Positions 42,307-53,688 of a DNA stretch of 64,000 nt are shown here, in pieces. The position numbers were made by a program, and so were the translations under genes. Each line of letters starts with the position of its first letter. Positions within the stretch are counted from its first letter, which is position 1. Source of the DNA: Beverwykella pulmonaria. Lineage: Eukaryota; Ascomycota; Dothideomycetes; Pleosporales; Melanommataceae. The stretch spans positions 765,894 through 829,893 of the forward strand of contig BCHH01000011.1 in assembly GCA_001599595.1 (NCBI GenBank). The letters are read 5' to 3'. The notes below the pieces were generated by a model. It did no database searches, was not told the DNA's origin, and saw only the letters and a program-made list of their open reading frames with translations.

Positions 42307-43468
42307 GTTGACGTTGACGCAGGATGAGATGCAGCGGGGGGAGCAAATTTGAAATTTATAGGTGACGCACGGGCTTCTCCGGCTTAACCCCGGCCCGCCC
42401 CCAGCTACTCACGAACATGGAGACGTGCCGCGCAACATGGACAGCTTCACTTTTGCCAGCGTGAAGCAGCTTTTCTCCCTTGATGATGACGGGATGCATA
42501 TAGCGCGGCCGAGGGCTTGTCTGTTCACCCCCGACAGTGGACAACTCATCGCTCCCACGGCCGGCAGACATCGAATAGCCCCACGAACCAATCAAGGCGT
42601 CTCGTAGAACACTGTCTGCTCCAATCACCGTTCCCCCTCGCAGGTTTATTCGAACCGCTGCAGGATGCCTCACTAGCGCTGTTCCCTCAACGTGAATGTG
42701 TTGCTCTGGCGGCTCAGCTGTGTTGCTGCAGGCTGTCCTGATCGCGACGAGATCGAGTCCACGGGTGTGCGTGCAAGCAGCACTGTGACGAGTCTGGCAT
42801 AAGGCACTGCGCTGTCACCCTCGGAGTCTTTGGGCGGGCCGCCCACAGAGGTCGTGTGCTACGCGCAGTCGAAATACATATAACACGGCCGAGTTGACGA
42901 TCGCCTGGGAAGTCCCTTCACAGATCCGCCGCTTGCTGCTGCATCTCGCATCTTCTTGACCATCTTGTCCCTGTTTGCCCTCCCTCGCACTACTGGTCTC
43001 ACATGGTCATCTGCGGGCACCAGCCTTCGTCTCCAGAAGATCTCCCCGAATAGCGTTGGCTGCAGTCCCTGCTACGAACCGGATAGGTCGCCTTGCCAGG
43101 CCATCGCTCCATCCGATTCGATAGCCATTTCACCTCACGTCTTGTCGTGTTTTGAATTGTCCGGGTGTGATCAACAGGTAAACAACCTTCAACGCGCACC
43201 ATGGATGTCGCCTTCCTTTTGGTCGCACACACTGATCGCAACGGGCAGCCTTGCACAGCGCACGCCCCGGCCGTCCCCGCACGTCCACTCAGACCGCATC
43301 TTTGACACCACAGCATCCAAGCTACATTCACAAACACCCACCCCACCCGCCATTCCCATTATTCCATTGGGCGCTCTCTCCTGCACCGATCCGCTCGCAC
43401 CGAGCCGACGTCTCCCGTCGAGTCCACAATCCCTGCCTACCGTGTCACCTTTGGGTAACGACGAAGCC
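42307..43468. promoter_or_regulatory. Divergent region fcf2 / hapE
   Basis: About 1.16 kb with no supported gene. The frame of the hapE first exon is open upstream from 42956, but this part lacks conservation-like content and is taken as leader. Confidence 0.5.
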
Positions 43469-44672
43469 ATGGATCCAACCAACCTCCAAGCCCACAACCA
43501 GAAGATGCGCCAGGCTCCCGCCGCGCCACGCCGATACGATGGCGTAAATGGGAATCCGCTCTATGACTCCGGAAACGGCGGTCACTATGGTACGTTTGCT
43601 CTGCTCCCGCCTGCGCTGCATCGCGCGTCGAGACCAGCTTTGCGTTTGACGAGAACATGTGAGCTAATGTGCATTCTCCAGGTGCCTCCGCCTCTGTATG
43701 TCCTCCTCTTGCGCATCCGCTCGTTCCTTCCACCGCCTCCAAACGCTGATTTTGGTCCAGATTGCCGCCCAGGGACATGCACCTGACCCGCAGCTCTTCA
43801 CTGGCTCGTGGCAGAACGTAGGATAATACCCCCATTGCTGGTGGGAACGGATAGCTGAACGAGTGGCAGGTCAACCAAGGTCTAACCGGGAACTACCGCG
43901 ACATTCTGAACACGTACTGGCAACAACAGGTCACAAAGCTGGAAACGGATGAACATGACTACAAGCTGCATCAATTGCCTCTGGCGCGGATCAAGAAGGT
44001 CATGAAGGCCGACCCAGAAGTCAAGATGATCTCGGCGGAAGCGCCCATCTTGTTCGCAAAGGGCTGCGACATCTTCATCACCGAGCTCACGATGCGCGCC
44101 TGGATCCACGCCGAAGAAAACAAGCGCCGAACGCTCCAGCGCTCCGATATTGCTTCCGCGCTGTCCAAGTCGGACATGTTTGATTTCCTGATCGACATCG
44201 TCCCCCGCGAGGAGGCCCACCCTCACAAGAGAAGCGGTGGCCAAAGCAGTGCCGCTGTTCAATCCTCAGCGGCTGCTGTCCCCGCGGGCGGGCTACCTCA
44301 GCAAGGCGTGCACCCGCAACACCAGATGGCTCCTCCCGACTACGGCATGGGACAGCACTTGGCCCAGCAGGAGGAGTTCCGCCAGCCTGGCATGTATGCG
44401 GGGCCTGTGCAGGGTGACCCCAACGCGTACGGGCAGCCACCGATGTTCGACCCAGCCGTGTACGGCGGCTACAATCCAATGGCCCAGCAACCAGTAAGTG
44501 GCCATCGCCGTCTTGATTTGATGATACCGATGCTAAGTCATGATAGCAGATGTACCCTGTCGGCCAGCGCGGGCCTGATCCTTCTGGGGCCGACCCAAAT
44601 CAGGGATACCGACCTCATGACCCAGAGGGTGACGCCGATGCCGAGGGCGAACGGGAAGACTTTGGTCCCTAG
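43469..44672 (+). CDS. hapE: CCAAT-binding complex subunit HapE/Hap5 (NF-YC)
   Basis: Five exons: 43469-43589, 43682-43695 (14 nt), 43761-43817, 43870-44493 and 44550-44672, coding 312 residues. The histone-fold domain starts with Y-W-Q-Q-Q and runs through [29 protein letters not shown], then [22 protein letters not shown]. This is the NF-YC signature; it pairs with the NF-YB-like HapC, and the dimer recruits HapB to CCAAT boxes. The C-terminal part is Gln/Pro/Gly-rich, a likely activation region. In Aspergillus the complex is also bound by HapX for iron control. The 14-nt exon is needed to keep frame: without it the reading frame breaks before the histone fold. Confidence 0.93.
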
Positions 44673-45554
44673 TGCCTGATGGCTAACGGACGTGGCGCGA
44701 TCTAGAGAGTGGTTCCCGTAGCATGAGTAGTGAAGAGGAAACCGGGTACGGTACGTGTCTATGCAGGAACTCATATACCATTCATTTCCATTGCCTCCAA
44801 TCGACAACTGGGTATGGCGACTTGGCGATAGTGGAGGAACACATTGCGTGGGATTCATTTCTGGCACTCGGTGCACAACTTGGGCGTGCCTTGTGTGGAG
44901 CTCGGGGGCGTGGAGTGCAACAATGGTGTTTTAGGAGCTGGCTTGGTAGTTTGGCAGGGCTCGGCCGCGGAGGCCACGGGTTGGGGCGTACATATACAGC
45001 ACGCAAAATGCAACAGCGCGGCTTTTCTTCTGCCTCCATGCGCGGGATGTATACCTTACATGTTCCTGCATCCGCCGTCAGCAGCAATCCGATGTCTCCC
45101 GAGGAGCTCCCACGACGGCTGCCGCTGCGGCATGCTACCGAGGCTTCCCGGGACGGCACCGTCATATGTCAAGCCTCGCGGACCGCGTCTGAGGATATAT
45201 ATGAGGCTCCGAAGCCCACCGCCAGGCGAAGGGAAAGGCGACTGAAACGACCTCCCTATCGCCATCGCGTTCCAGAGCTGGCTTCTACCCCGCCTATTGG
45301 CCCGTGTGCAACCTTCACCCCACCTGCCGAGCCAACAACAGCGGTGTTAGTCAGGGAGTCTCGTGGTCGAAAGCTCCTTGCCAATTGCTGTCCCACACGC
45401 ACCCAACACATAAAATCACTCCTCTTTTTCGTCCTCCATCAGACAGGCTCTCGGTGGTTCAATTGCCTTCCCTTCTTCCTGCCTCCTGCTTCCCCACTCC
45501 TCCCACAACCTCGCAACCCCTCACTTCTCCCAATTTACTTCCCAGCTCAACAAA
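44673..45554. promoter_or_regulatory. Upstream region of the malate dehydrogenase gene
   Basis: About 880 bp. An open plus frame (44723-45688) crosses it and the first intron of the next gene and is taken as chance. The last 130 bp are C/T-rich, as expected next to a highly expressed gene. Confidence 0.5.
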
Positions 45555-46849
45555 ATGGTCAAGGCAGTTGTTGCAGGCGCTTCCGGGGGTATTGGACAGG
45601 TGAGCCGCCGGTGGAGCACGTAGAAGCCATTTCTGACCCGAATCAAGCCTCTGTCGCTCCTCCTCAAGGGATCTCCCCTCGTCGATGAGCTCGCGCTGTA
45701 CGATGTCGTCAACACGCCCGGCGTTGCGGCCGATCTCTCCCACATCTCCACCCCCGCGGTATGCTGTCTCCTAGGGCGGCAATGGTGAAGCTGTACTCAT
45801 ACTCGGACAGATTGTCACTGGCTTTCTGCCCAAGGATGATGGTCTCAAGAAGACCTTGACTGGCGCCGATGTCGTCGTCATCCCCGCTGGCATTCCCCGT
45901 GAGTCTGCATGCAGCTGCAGCAGATGAGGTATATATACTGAACGTCTCTAGGCAAGCCTGGCATGACCCGTGACGATCTCTTCAAGATCAACGCAGGCAT
46001 CGTTCAGGGCCTCATCGAAGGCATTGCCCAGTACGCCCCGAAGGCCTACATCCTCGTCATCTCGAACCCGGTGAACTCAACCGTTCCCATCGCCGCCGAG
46101 GTGCTCAAGCGTGCTGGTGTCTTTGACCCCAAGAAGCTGTTCGGTGTCACAACGCTTGACGTGGTCCGAGCCGAGACCTTCGTTGCCAGCCTCAGCGGCG
46201 CGAAGGACCCGAGCAAGACCACTATCCCAGTTATTGGCGGACACTCTGGCGAGACTATCGTGCCTCTCTTCAGCCAGGCTAAGCCCACTGTCGACATTCC
46301 AGCTGACAAGCTCGATGCTCTGGTCCACCGTGAGTTGCACAAATGACTGGCTAGGCGACCCTTCTAATGTATCTGCAGGTGTGCAGTTTGGCGGTGATGA
46401 GGTAGTCGAAGCCAAGGAGGGAGCTGGCTCGGCCACTCTCTCCATGGCATACGCTGGCTTCCGGTTAGTACTGCAATAGTATTGTTTGTGCTATGTTAAG
46501 CTGACAGTTCGCAGCTTCGCCGAGAAGCTCATCAAGGCCCTCAAGGGTGAGAAGGGCATCGTCGAGCCCAGTTTCGTCTACCTCCCTGGTGTGTCTGGTG
46601 GCGATGCCATTGCAAAGATCACCGGAGTCGACTTCTTCTCCGTTCCCATCGAGCTCGGCGTAAGATAACCCGCAACCCTTTTCCCAATCATCTATTGACA
46701 ACCCATAGCCTAGCGGTGCTGAGAAGGCCATCGATGTCGTCAGCAGCGCCAACGACCACGAGAAGAAGCTCCTCGAGGCTTGTTACACCGGTCTCAAGAG
46801 CAACGTTTCCAAGGGTACCGAGTTCGTCCTGAACCCTCCCCCAAAGTGA
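45555..46849 (+). CDS. NAD-dependent malate dehydrogenase, cytosolic type
   Basis: Seven coding exons: 45555-45599, 45648-45758, 45811-45898, 45952-46329, 46379-46463, 46515-46659 and 46709-46849, coding 330 residues. The NAD loop G-A-S-G-G-I-G-Q ends exon 1. Other motifs are [35 protein letters not shown] and the catalytic His in [12 protein letters not shown]. It interconverts malate and oxaloacetate. There is no mitochondrial presequence, and the C-terminus (N-P-P-P-K) lacks a peroxisomal SKL-type signal, so I infer cytosol. At the end of exon 7 the AAG-TGA overlaps a good donor (AA|GTGAGT) whose acceptor at about 46911 would continue A-TAG; both readings give the same protein. Intron 1 uses an AAG acceptor. 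Confidence 0.95.
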
Positions 46850-47227
46850 GTGCGCCTGGCTTCTCCAAAGCCACATTATCTGTGAGAGACCACTAATAAC
46901 GAATGGGCAGATAGGCTATAGCGCCGTGTTATGAATGACGCTCTACGTGCGAATGAGAGACGAATACAACCATTGGGGGATAGATGGATATGATTTGTGC
47001 ATGCTTATGTTCCTGTCTCCTGGGTTGAGCAAACTGGGTCCAGTTCTTGCAAACAGATAGTGGAGAATCTACGCCTTCGGGCAAAGACTATGCACAATTA
47101 TTGTTTTCCCCTCGGTCGTGAGGAATCTTGAATTGAAATCTTCCAATTGAAGGCCACTAAGAGTTGACCTGCACTCCGTAACGCCGCCCAATGCCGCTGA
47201 AATCAACTATGTCTTCTCTCTACAAGC
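46850..47227. other. Convergent 3' region, mdh / trs33
   Basis: About 380 bp carrying both 3' ends. It includes a possible last 3' intron of the malate dehydrogenase transcript (about 46846-46911). Confidence 0.5.
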
Positions 47228-48025
47228 TCACGCCTTGGCCCCAACCGTCCGTATCTGAAAAGTCGCAGCCGGCAACCCCGTCGTCTCAGCATTAACTGTA
47301 GCCTCAATCCCCAGCGCCGCCAAGCTCCCTCTTATCACGCCCGCAGGGAAATACAGAAACGGTTGTGCTCTCGCTATACTATTCGCGTCTCTTCCGAGCG
47401 CCGGATCCCCGCCTGCTGCCGCCTGGTACGCAGCCTGCATCGCAGCATCGTACTTTTTCGTGTCGAAGGACATGCGCATCAGCGGCTTGAAGGTGTTGTC
47501 CGTCAGGACGTAGATGCCTCGATGATTGGTTTTTAAGTTATCGATTTGTTTTCTGAAAAGTAGCTGCCAGAGGTCCTTGCAAAGGAATTTTATTATGTCG
47601 AGGGGGGTGGTGGGGCGGGGTTTATCGCGGGAGAAACTGTGTGCGTATCGTTAGTGGGGTTCGTATGGGGGTGATTTTGTAGCGTGACGATGGAGGGAGG
47701 GGACAGATGGGGAAATTTAGACATACCGCTCAGCGACCCCCAGTCCCACACGATACCCCAATCCCTCTAAACGGTGGAAAACAGCTTCCCGCGCCTCCTC
47801 CTCGTCCATTGCCGTGCCGCCTGCGCCTGCGCCCGTTGTGCTCGTGTCGGGGGAAGGGCCGCGTATCCAGGCTTCTTCTCGCGCGGCGAGATCTGTGGTT
47901 ATGCGGTAAGCCATGGGGACGAGCTCGATGAGGAGGAAGTCGAGGGTCGAGGTGTTTACATAGGTGCTGGTCGGGTCGAGGTAGGGTGTTGCTGTGGGGT
48001 CGGGGGAGGGGGCGCTGGTCGCCAT
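47228..48025 (-). CDS. trs33: TRAPP complex subunit Trs33 (TRAPPC6)
   Basis: Two exons, 48025-47727 and 47636-47228, coding 235 residues. The intron of 90 nt has a GTATGT donor and a CACAG acceptor. Conserved blocks are D-F-L-L-I-E-L-V-P-M-A near residue 30, V-F-H-R-L-E-G-L-G-Y-R-V-G near 85, and in exon 2 F-S-R-D-x-P-R ... I-K-F-L-C-K-D-L-W ... F-R-K-Q-I-D-N-L-K-T-N-H-R-G-x-Y-V-L. These define Trs33, a core subunit of the TRAPP tethering complexes, which act as Rab GEFs in ER-Golgi and endosomal traffic. A Gly/Ala/Thr-rich insert lies around residues 55-75. The frame is open upstream to 48136; I use the Met at 48025 because the preceding sequence is Arg/Pro-rich and unlike the family. Confidence 0.9.
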
Positions 48026-49133
48026 GGTGGGTGCTTGAAGGTTGGGGAGTGGGAGTGGAGGGGGTCTGTGACGGTTGGCGGGTTCGAGATTAGAGCGCGA
48101 GCTTCGAGATCGAGGTTCGAGGGTTCTGAAGGGCACCCCGCGAGAAAGAGGGACAGCGAGAGGGTTATATTATGGGGGGGCTGAGCTGCATATGCATTGT
48201 TTCGTTTGTCTCCGTATGTGTGGAGGATTGGAGGTGTGTTTTGTTCGTGGGGTTGGTTTGGGTTGGAGGTGTGAGAGTGCAGGGTTTAGGGATGTCATAG
48301 GCTTGGCAGGTTGACGGCATTTATAAATTTACATAGCAATCATTTCCAGCTTCTACTTCTATTTCTTTCGATTTAATTACCATTCCTACTACTATTTAAT
48401 GAAACGCACTCAATATGGAGGGGTATTCGCTAATAATATATGTGCAAGGGCTTTAACAGGCGGGGAAGAGGATCAAAACAGGCCTGACAGGTACCGTTGT
48501 AGTCATGAGAATGGGCTTTTGCATCTTCTACGAGATAGCCACAAGACCCACTCATGAATAAGTCCCTAGAATCTAAAATTAATGTACGCCTGGGCACCAT
48601 ACCAGTTACGCGGATATGCCACTGACTAATCCGTCCGTCATCATATATATACATATATGAGTAGTACATTACACACATACACACACAATACTCATCTTCA
48701 TATCCTCATCCTGCTTACAAATAATACTACACTATGTAAGAGGTTGTTGTACTAAAAGAGCTGAGAGTAGATAATAAGGTAGATAGAAGTATATTATAAG
48801 AGAGACCAATTGCTGTCAAGCCAAGTTGGGGAAATTAATATGCTAATCACATGACTATTGAGCCATACTGGATACCTCGGGCCGTATCTCTACAGGTCAT
48901 GTGTCATATCATATATAGAGTCTCCGGATCCTCTGAGTATACTCAAGGATTCGTCTCGACTCTGATGAATCAAGCCTATTCACCCCTGACCCATCTATTC
49001 GTTCTATTCCCTGCCAGTGCTACTCTCACACTATCTCCGTATAAACCAGAACCAGCCTTGCACACTAAAAGTTTTAAGAGTACAAACACCCACAACCTGG
49101 TGGTAGCCTAGCTTGATATACATTTACAAGCAT
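48026..49133. other. AT-rich intergenic region
   Basis: About 1.1 kb, strongly AT-rich from 48310 on, with a TA/CA simple-sequence stretch at about 48640-48690. No gene is seen. Confidence 0.6.
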
Positions 49134-50889
49134 TTATAGGAAAATCGAAATGAAATAATAAAGACATGCAGAAGATACAAGAAATGCAAATACCAATCCA
49201 ACCCTTTTACCTTTACTTGAGGTCGCCCAGTAGAATGGAAAGTTAGTCTTCTTTTTGAATCCATAATCAACATGGGTGAAGTCTATCGTCGTTCCCTTGA
49301 GCTGTTGCTCACATCCATAGAGTAGCGTCTGGAAACCGACCATGTTCGCCGCCTTTACAAAGTCCTTGGTATCCTTACAATTTGGTCCACAACAGCATGG
49401 AAGTATGCCATAGCGTGATGACTTGTTGTCGAATTGCGTATTCCAGTTATAGGAGCCCATGTCGCACACTGGGATGGTCCAAGTACCTCTCCACCCAACG
49501 CCATCTTCCCAAGGGCTGAAGGTACCATTTGAAGCGATGGCGCCATGGAGCTGCTCAATTGCCATATCCTGGGTGTAATTAAATTTTCCTATCCTAAATG
49601 CACCGGCAGAAGCCTTCGTAATATCTTTACCGCTGATGTCCCATGAGGTGTTGTTCATTTGGTCTAGTCCTGCCGGCTTCCCAAGATGTCCTTTTAGGAT
49701 GCCGTCTTCGTGGTAAAAGTAGGTATAGTACACCCCTTTGTCCTCGCTTGAATAGTATCTCGTTTGGTTTGGGCCCGATGCGTCATTGATATCGTCGGTT
49801 AAGAAGAATGTCGTGAATATCTTGCGTTTCTTCCACTGAGAATTTATGACAATAGAGAACATTTGCTTTTTGTAAAAGGCTTCGATTTGCGAAGCAGAGG
49901 GTAAGAGTGAATGATCTACCATAGCTCCTCCTGCGAAATAGTCCCTGAAAACATACGATTATTTAGGATATCTTAGCATTGTAATACGTTTACTCACAGG
50001 ATTGTATGATTCACTTCGTCCTTCTCACCCACAAAGGTTACGTTGGCCCACTTATCAACAGCTGTACGCACAGACTCTCCATAGTCAGAAGCAAACACTT
50101 TGAAGGACGCTAAGTTTTCGAATCCAGTTTTTGGCCTTTACTCATATTAGCGGTAACGGTAACAAAAAATCCGGTAAAGAACTCACACTGGTTTAAGTTC
50201 GTTGGCCATCTCATTCATGCCAGCCCCGGCAAGTGCAGCTATACCTCCGCCAAATGCAGCTGTTTTTAATGTGGCCAGAACCGGTGCAACAGCTGCTGCT
50301 ACACTCACGAGAAATATCATCTAAATAAGTATATCTTCAGTTTTGAAATTAGGCTCCGTCCATGGGAAAAAAGTCAAAACCATATTATCCAAGCGGTCAG
50401 TGAAGTCAAGTTGGCCTTTGGTTATGCCTTCCTAGATAGAAATTGTCACTTAGGAGAAGATACATTTCTGTTATCGCCTTACATCAATTGCTTTGAATAG
50501 AATGTGTAGGTTGACCATTGAGATCTTTGACATGTATGCCCAAATTGGATTACCTCTCTCTTGGAAGTCTGTCTCTGGTGAGTACATCTAGACGTTGAAA
50601 CTTTTAAGTATCCACGTACCACTGCAGCCGGCATAAGTACATGCACTGTCATCTGTAAGGCCGCACTGATAAGGAACGTGATTCCCAAAAGCCTTCCCCA
50701 GTTCTTTGGAGAATGTAGAGTGCTCTTTGGAAGATATGTTGGCCACCAGTCTCGAAGATTGTTGTCAGTATCTGCTCTCAAGTAGGCATCCGGTTCCGCC
50801 TGCCAATCTGCACTTTCATTACAATCCGCTCGTGAGAGCAATTGAACTGCTACTACAGATTGTAGCAACAAGGCAACGATTGATATCAT
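49134..50889 (-). CDS. Unrecognised secreted or membrane-anchored fungal protein, six exons
   Basis: Exons: 50889 to about 50641 or 50647, then 50587-50483, 50431-50381, 50320-50187, 50135-49998 and 49944-49134, giving about 493-495 residues. All later introns are 51-60 nt with good ends. The N-terminus is a signal peptide (M-I-S-I-V-A-L-L-L-Q-S-V-V-A-V) followed by R-A-D-C-N-E-S. A hydrophobic stretch in exon 4 (I-F-L-V-S-V-A-A-A-V-A-P-V-L) and Gly/Ala-rich sequence follow. The large last exon has several N-glycosylation sequons (N-Q-T, N-N-T, N-Y-T, N-G-T), a C-C-C-G-P-N-C cluster, and a C-terminal hydrophobic helix of about 20 residues. The pattern suggests a cell-surface protein. I do not recognise a family. 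The first intron has several possible in-frame donors, so its left border is uncertain. Confidence 0.72.
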
Positions 50890-52314
50890 GGACAAGTTGG
50901 TCTCTGCATAGCAATTAGATCGAAAGAAATAGTTGTGAGCACATAACGTTGAATAGTAAGTCTAAGTTACCCCAGATCAGCGCAACTATTTAAGTAAAGA
51001 GTTAGGAAAGCGTATGGCCTGACAATCGGGAATTTTATCTATTCTCAGCCCACTTGGTGCTTGATTTTTTGTAACTCGGTCTGGTGGATGCATTTACGAC
51101 TACCCAATCGCCTTTCTATTCAGCCAACAAGCCGCGCAAGAAATATCACAAGCAATAACTACCGGTACAGAGGAAGCAGTGGACATCAGCACAGATAACA
51201 CGTGGTTGCTCGACAGGTGCAGTGATGACAGCGTCAATTTTGTTCTCGAAAAAACTGCTACCGCCGCTACCGCCGCCACCGTACGTTGGCTCGGAAGGGC
51301 AACCCTCAAAGATATACGAGACTGAAAGACGGTGAGCGCGAATATTTGCGTGAGATTGTGGGATATAAAAGAAGATATATGCGCAGTAATGCTTGATTAG
51401 AGCTAGTTCTATTAAAAACGGCACCCAAGACTGCTCCTATGACTATGAAAGACTAGCAAGTCTCAGAAACTAGGGTTATAATCATATCTATGCTTCATGC
51501 TTCATCCTTCTGCTCAAAGAAATGAGACCTCTAGTGCTTTGAAAGAAGGGACTTCATAGAAAGGCATCTGGAAAAGAGTTTACTTTTCTTCCCCACAAAA
51601 TCGTGAAGCGTATGCTTGTGGTGAGATCTGTTGTAATGGCAGTCCTGTGACAGCCTTGCGTAGATGCATTCGTCACTCGTTAACGCCACGCCACGCACAA
51701 CACAGCTTTCTTCAAAAAGCAAATCCTCGCTAACCACTGCCTGAACGTCCATACTAGTGAGGCTATGCAGACAGTCTCCAAGCTGAGTTGTATTATAATG
51801 TTGCGACCTCAGTCTCGGACATTAGCCAGGCTCAATTCGAAGTTAGACGCTGATTAAGAAAAGCGAAGAGGAACTTTCAGATCCAGGGAGCGCATCGGTC
51901 ACCAGGACGATCCACTGAAACGAAGAAGTACCCTCAGCTGAGTGTATCTGCCACCTGCATCAAGGCGGCGTTTTCAGGCAAACCACGAAGCGATGATCTA
52001 CCAAAGCACAGACGAGTTGCGGCCCCCGCTTTGAAATCCGTCCACGAACGAATAGACGAGACGTCCCATGGACAATCGAGGTCCCCCAAATCAGCTCGAG
52101 GTACTGGAAGGTGGTGCCGTGTCTGGAGATGTATGTTCGGATAGTGGGTCATGTGTTGGCGTCTAGATCAGAGCGAGTAATTCAGCAACGGCTTGACGCG
52201 GAGGAGTATTGCTGTGATTCGGGTCCTTAATGTAGCCAGTCGGTAGAAACGAACAATGGACGCCTTCCGGATATATAGATCGCGAGCGGGCCCCTAATAT
52301 ACACATATATGCAC
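50890..52314. other. Gene-free stretch
   Basis: About 1.4 kb. Minus-strand open frames at 51146-51424 (with a Gly/Ser run) and 51531-51752 are short and have no recognised features. A TATATA-like AT-rich stretch lies near 52270-52310. Confidence 0.5.
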
Positions 52315-53688
52315 TCAAGCATAGCTATTCCATAAATTCATTACAGATCGTATTCCACTCTTGGTCCCAGGTTGTTTCTTCCTCGGCGGTTTCTTCTTCT
52401 CAATCCGTGCACAGCTGACATCCGCCTTCACAAGAATGAAGGCTTGATCGAACACATGTCCATTCGCATTCCCACATCTCTCTAGCGCGGGTGCAAGAGC
52501 AATCTCGACCCGCCTGGCTTTATGACTGTCCTCATCAACGTCCTCCATCTCAGAGTCGTAGAACGGGTAGCCGAAGAAATCGGTGGGCTTGCCTCCGGCG
52601 AATGTGACGAAGCGGTAGTCTGCTCTTTGGCGCTTCATTTTCAGGTCGAGGGCCACGGCTGCGGAGACGATGTTGTGGAGTTGATCTTTTCCTAATCGAA
52701 GGCTTTGTGTGGCCCATGGTCGGAGTCTTTTGCGTAGGCGGCTGCAGAAGCGAGATATTCGTTTTAGTACAGGGGCGGCGTCGAAGGTAGGTCTCCATTT
52801 TCCATCGACTTGTGGGACTAGCAGATTGACAGTCATGGCCCTCCAGCGGTGGTACTCTTCGGCTTGCGCTTCGTTTGTTACGGCTGCAGATTGGTCAGTA
52901 TTACTGCCACCACTCGCAAAATAGGGAGAAATTCTACCTTTTCGAAGAGTGTCGTTGATTGGACGCAATTTCCGATCACCAAGTTTTCCAGCCCAAACAT
53001 ATCCGCATCCTTTCTGTACATTGTTGAATACACGCTGCTGTAGTTTGCTCCACACAAAAGCTTGTATCAACAGTGGTCGGTCTCGCTGGTGCTTGAGATA
53101 TGCTGCATGGTTGTCTGTGAGGGAGCCAAACAAGTCCTTTGACGAGTACACGTGTGGTCTTTTGCTCCTAGACGACAGAGGTCCACTGAAGTATTCCTCG
53201 CTCCAATTCCGAATTTCATATCGCAGGGCTTGAAGCTCTTCAATTAGTGTCTTCTCCTCTGATTTATATACGACTGAAGCCACCGAATGCCGTGGAATTC
53301 CATGGGGCCCTACGGACTTTCTCTGCAGCTCTTTCCGGAGAGCGTCTCTCTCCCGTGTGACCTGGTAGAAGCGCTGTACGAGATCGTCCTGACTGCTTCC
53401 CGGCCGGATGTCTGGGCGCGATGGCGATTTCGGTGGTACGAGGGGCGATCCATTGACTGAAAAGGCGGAATTGCGATTGGGGCTCGACGAGCTCGACCCA
53501 GAAGACGACGTCTCGGTTACAGACGTGAGAGCAACCGTCACCGAAGGCGGCACGTACAGGGCCTTCCGGCGCGATTTAGGTATCAATTGCTCCTCATCTG
53601 ACCATTCCGCGTCGGCATCGCCAAAAACGTTGTCCATCGGGCTGGGCTGTACAGGCGACTCGAGGACTTCGGCGGAGGGGCACGTCAA
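52315..53688 (-). CDS. Conserved-looking fungal protein of unknown function with a coiled coil
   Basis: The frame is open for 457 codons. A probable 54-nt intron at 52884-52937 (GTAGAA donor, CTGACC branch, TGCAG acceptor) would leave 439 residues and join L-R-K to A-V-T-N-E-A-Q-A-E-E-Y. The intron is a multiple of three without stops, so retention also stays open. The first 95 residues are Ser/Pro-rich and acidic. A short coiled coil follows at about 98-125 (R-F-Y-Q-V-T-R-E-R-D-A-L-R-K-E-L). The rest is a folded-looking region with R-N-W-S-E-E-Y-F, Q-A-F-V-W-S-K-L and Y-H-R-W-R-A-M-T. The C-terminus is Lys-rich and basic. There is no signal peptide or membrane helix. I do not recognise a named family; length and composition resemble uncharacterised ascomycete proteins. 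Confidence 0.65.
   Translation of the reverse strand: MTCPSAEVLESPVQPSPMDNVFGDADAEWSDEEQLIPKSRRKALYVPPSVTVALTSVTETSSSGSSSSSPNRNSAFSVNGSPLVPPKSPSRPDIRPGSSQDDLVQRFYQVTRERDALRKELQRKSVGPHGIPRHSVASVVYKSEEKTLIEELQALRYEIRNWSEEYFSGPLSSRSKRPHVYSSKDLFGSLTDNHAAYLKHQRDRPLLIQAFVWSKLQQRVFNNVQKGCGYVWAGKLGDRKLRPINDTLRKGRISPYFASGGSNTDQSAAVTNEAQAEEYHRWRAMTVNLLVPQVDGKWRPTFDAAPVLKRISRFCSRLRKRLRPWATQSLRLGKDQLHNIVSAAVALDLKMKRQRADYRFVTFAGGKPTDFFGYPFYDSEMEDVDEDSHKARRVEIALAPALERCGNANGHVFDQAFILVKADVSCARIEKKKPPRKKQPGTKSGIRSVMNLWNSYA

Noticed and set aside
44723..45688. A 321-codon frame upstream of and across the malate dehydrogenase start
   Set aside because: It runs through the promoter, exon 1, intron 1 and part of exon 2 in the wrong frame, with no domain.
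51146..51424. A 92-codon minus frame with a Gly4-Ser-Gly2-Ser run
   Set aside because: There is no homology-like pattern and no splice path to the neighbouring surface protein gene. The Gly/Ser run is a simple-sequence effect.
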